Assembly (NCBI GenBank): GCA_036881805.1
Contig: JBAJNK010000034.1
Coordinates: forward strand, 1-15,135
DNA: 15,135 nucleotides
Source of the DNA: JANQLC01 sp036881805
GTDB lineage: Bacteria; Bacteroidota; Bacteroidia; Flavobacteriales; JANQLC01
Direction of reading: 5' to 3'
Made by a program: the position numbers and the translations under genes. Below the pieces are notes generated by a model that searched no databases, was not told the DNA's origin, and saw only the letters and a list, made by a program, of their open reading frames with translations. Below, in pieces: positions 14,845-15,135 of this stretch; position 1 is the stretch's first letter; every line of letters starts with the position of its first letter.

Positions 14845-15135
14845 ACCCAAATGATCGATCTGCGCACCCCAATCACTGCGGGAGAAAAAGACGAGACCGC
14901 TCCTTCAGACCGACTCCACAGACAGATATGAAAAACAAGCCCTTTCTAAGCCGTCATACAGGAATAAAAAATTGTAATCCAAAAAACAAAATCAGATTTT
15001 TTTGAGAAACACACTGCTCATCAATAAAAGAAGCCCAAATTGGGACGTGATCTAGCGGTTTTGGTGCGCTTTAAAGCCTTTATTTATAGGATATAGCCCG
15101 TTTATGACGCTTATACGACGGTTAATGATAAAGGA
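14845..15135. other. Right-end region with no supportable gene
   Basis: These 291 nt are more AT-rich than the rest. I find no RNA gene or strong terminator. Two tiny plus-strand frames exist, 14851-14931 (26 aa) and 14928-15005 (25 aa), joined by an ATGA overlap, but neither resembles a known protein. On the minus strand a frame enters from the right edge and stops with TAG at 15052-15054 after 27 codons; it could be the tail of a convergent gene. On the plus strand an ATG at 15104 is open to the edge and could be the start of the next gene. There is a short palindrome GCTTTAAAGC (15068-15077) and a near-palindrome CCCAAATTGGG (15033-15043). None of these can be decided from the window. Confidence 0.4.

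Noticed and set aside
15033..15043. CCCAAATTGGG as a terminator stem
   Set aside because: The stem is only 5 bp with a 1-nt centre, and no T-tract follows on the plus strand; a short T-run on the minus strand is too distant and the stem too weak.
1..15135. A hidden novel system, mobile element, CRISPR array or RNA gene
   Set aside because: I saw no repeat-spacer pattern, transposase, terminal inverted repeats, tRNA-like or rRNA-like sequence; almost all bases are explained by well-known cell wall and division genes.

Overview
This window is the left and central part of a division and cell wall (dcw) cluster of a Bacteroidota bacterium, most likely of the Cytophagales/Cytophagia type. That assignment is inferred from several features. 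The gene order is mraZ-rsmH-ftsL-ftsI-murE-mraY-murD-ftsW-murG-murC-ftsQ-ftsA with no murF or ddl inside. MraY is long (403 aa) with an extra extracytoplasmic insert. FtsL is a short divergent form. FtsI carries a C-terminal PASTA domain. The alpha/beta hydrolase and engB pair lies divergent from mraZ. Promoter-like TAnnTTTG boxes are present, and Shine-Dalgarno sequences are nearly absent. I cannot name a species.

Layout: positions 1-13157 hold twelve genes on the minus strand, packed end to end. Junctions are ATGA/GTGA/TAATG overlaps, exact 3-nt gaps, or overlaps of 17 and 38 nt. No junction is long enough for a conventional promoter outside coding DNA. FtsA runs off the left edge of the window (401 codons present); ftsZ would be expected next, outside. 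Positions 13158-13454 are a divergent control region. It has a minus-strand promoter for the cluster preceded by three 10-bp direct repeats around a GTGG core (the likely MraZ operator) and a plus-strand promoter for the other side. Positions 13455-14844 hold two overlapping plus-strand genes, an alpha/beta hydrolase and the GTPase engB. Positions 14845-15135 contain no gene I can support.

How the genes work together: MurC, MurD and MurE build the UDP-MurNAc-peptide; MurE has the DNPR signature of meso-diaminopimelate-adding enzymes. MraY moves phospho-MurNAc-peptide to undecaprenyl phosphate to make lipid I, and MurG adds GlcNAc to make lipid II. FtsW (glycosyltransferase) and FtsI (transpeptidase) polymerise and crosslink it at the septum, controlled by FtsL, FtsQ and FtsA. 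MraZ is the transcriptional regulator of the cluster, and RsmH methylates 16S rRNA.

All genes look intact. I see no mobile element, CRISPR array, RNA gene, frameshift or foreign-looking block, and no undescribed system. The most informative non-coding signal is the triple MraZ-box-like repeat.
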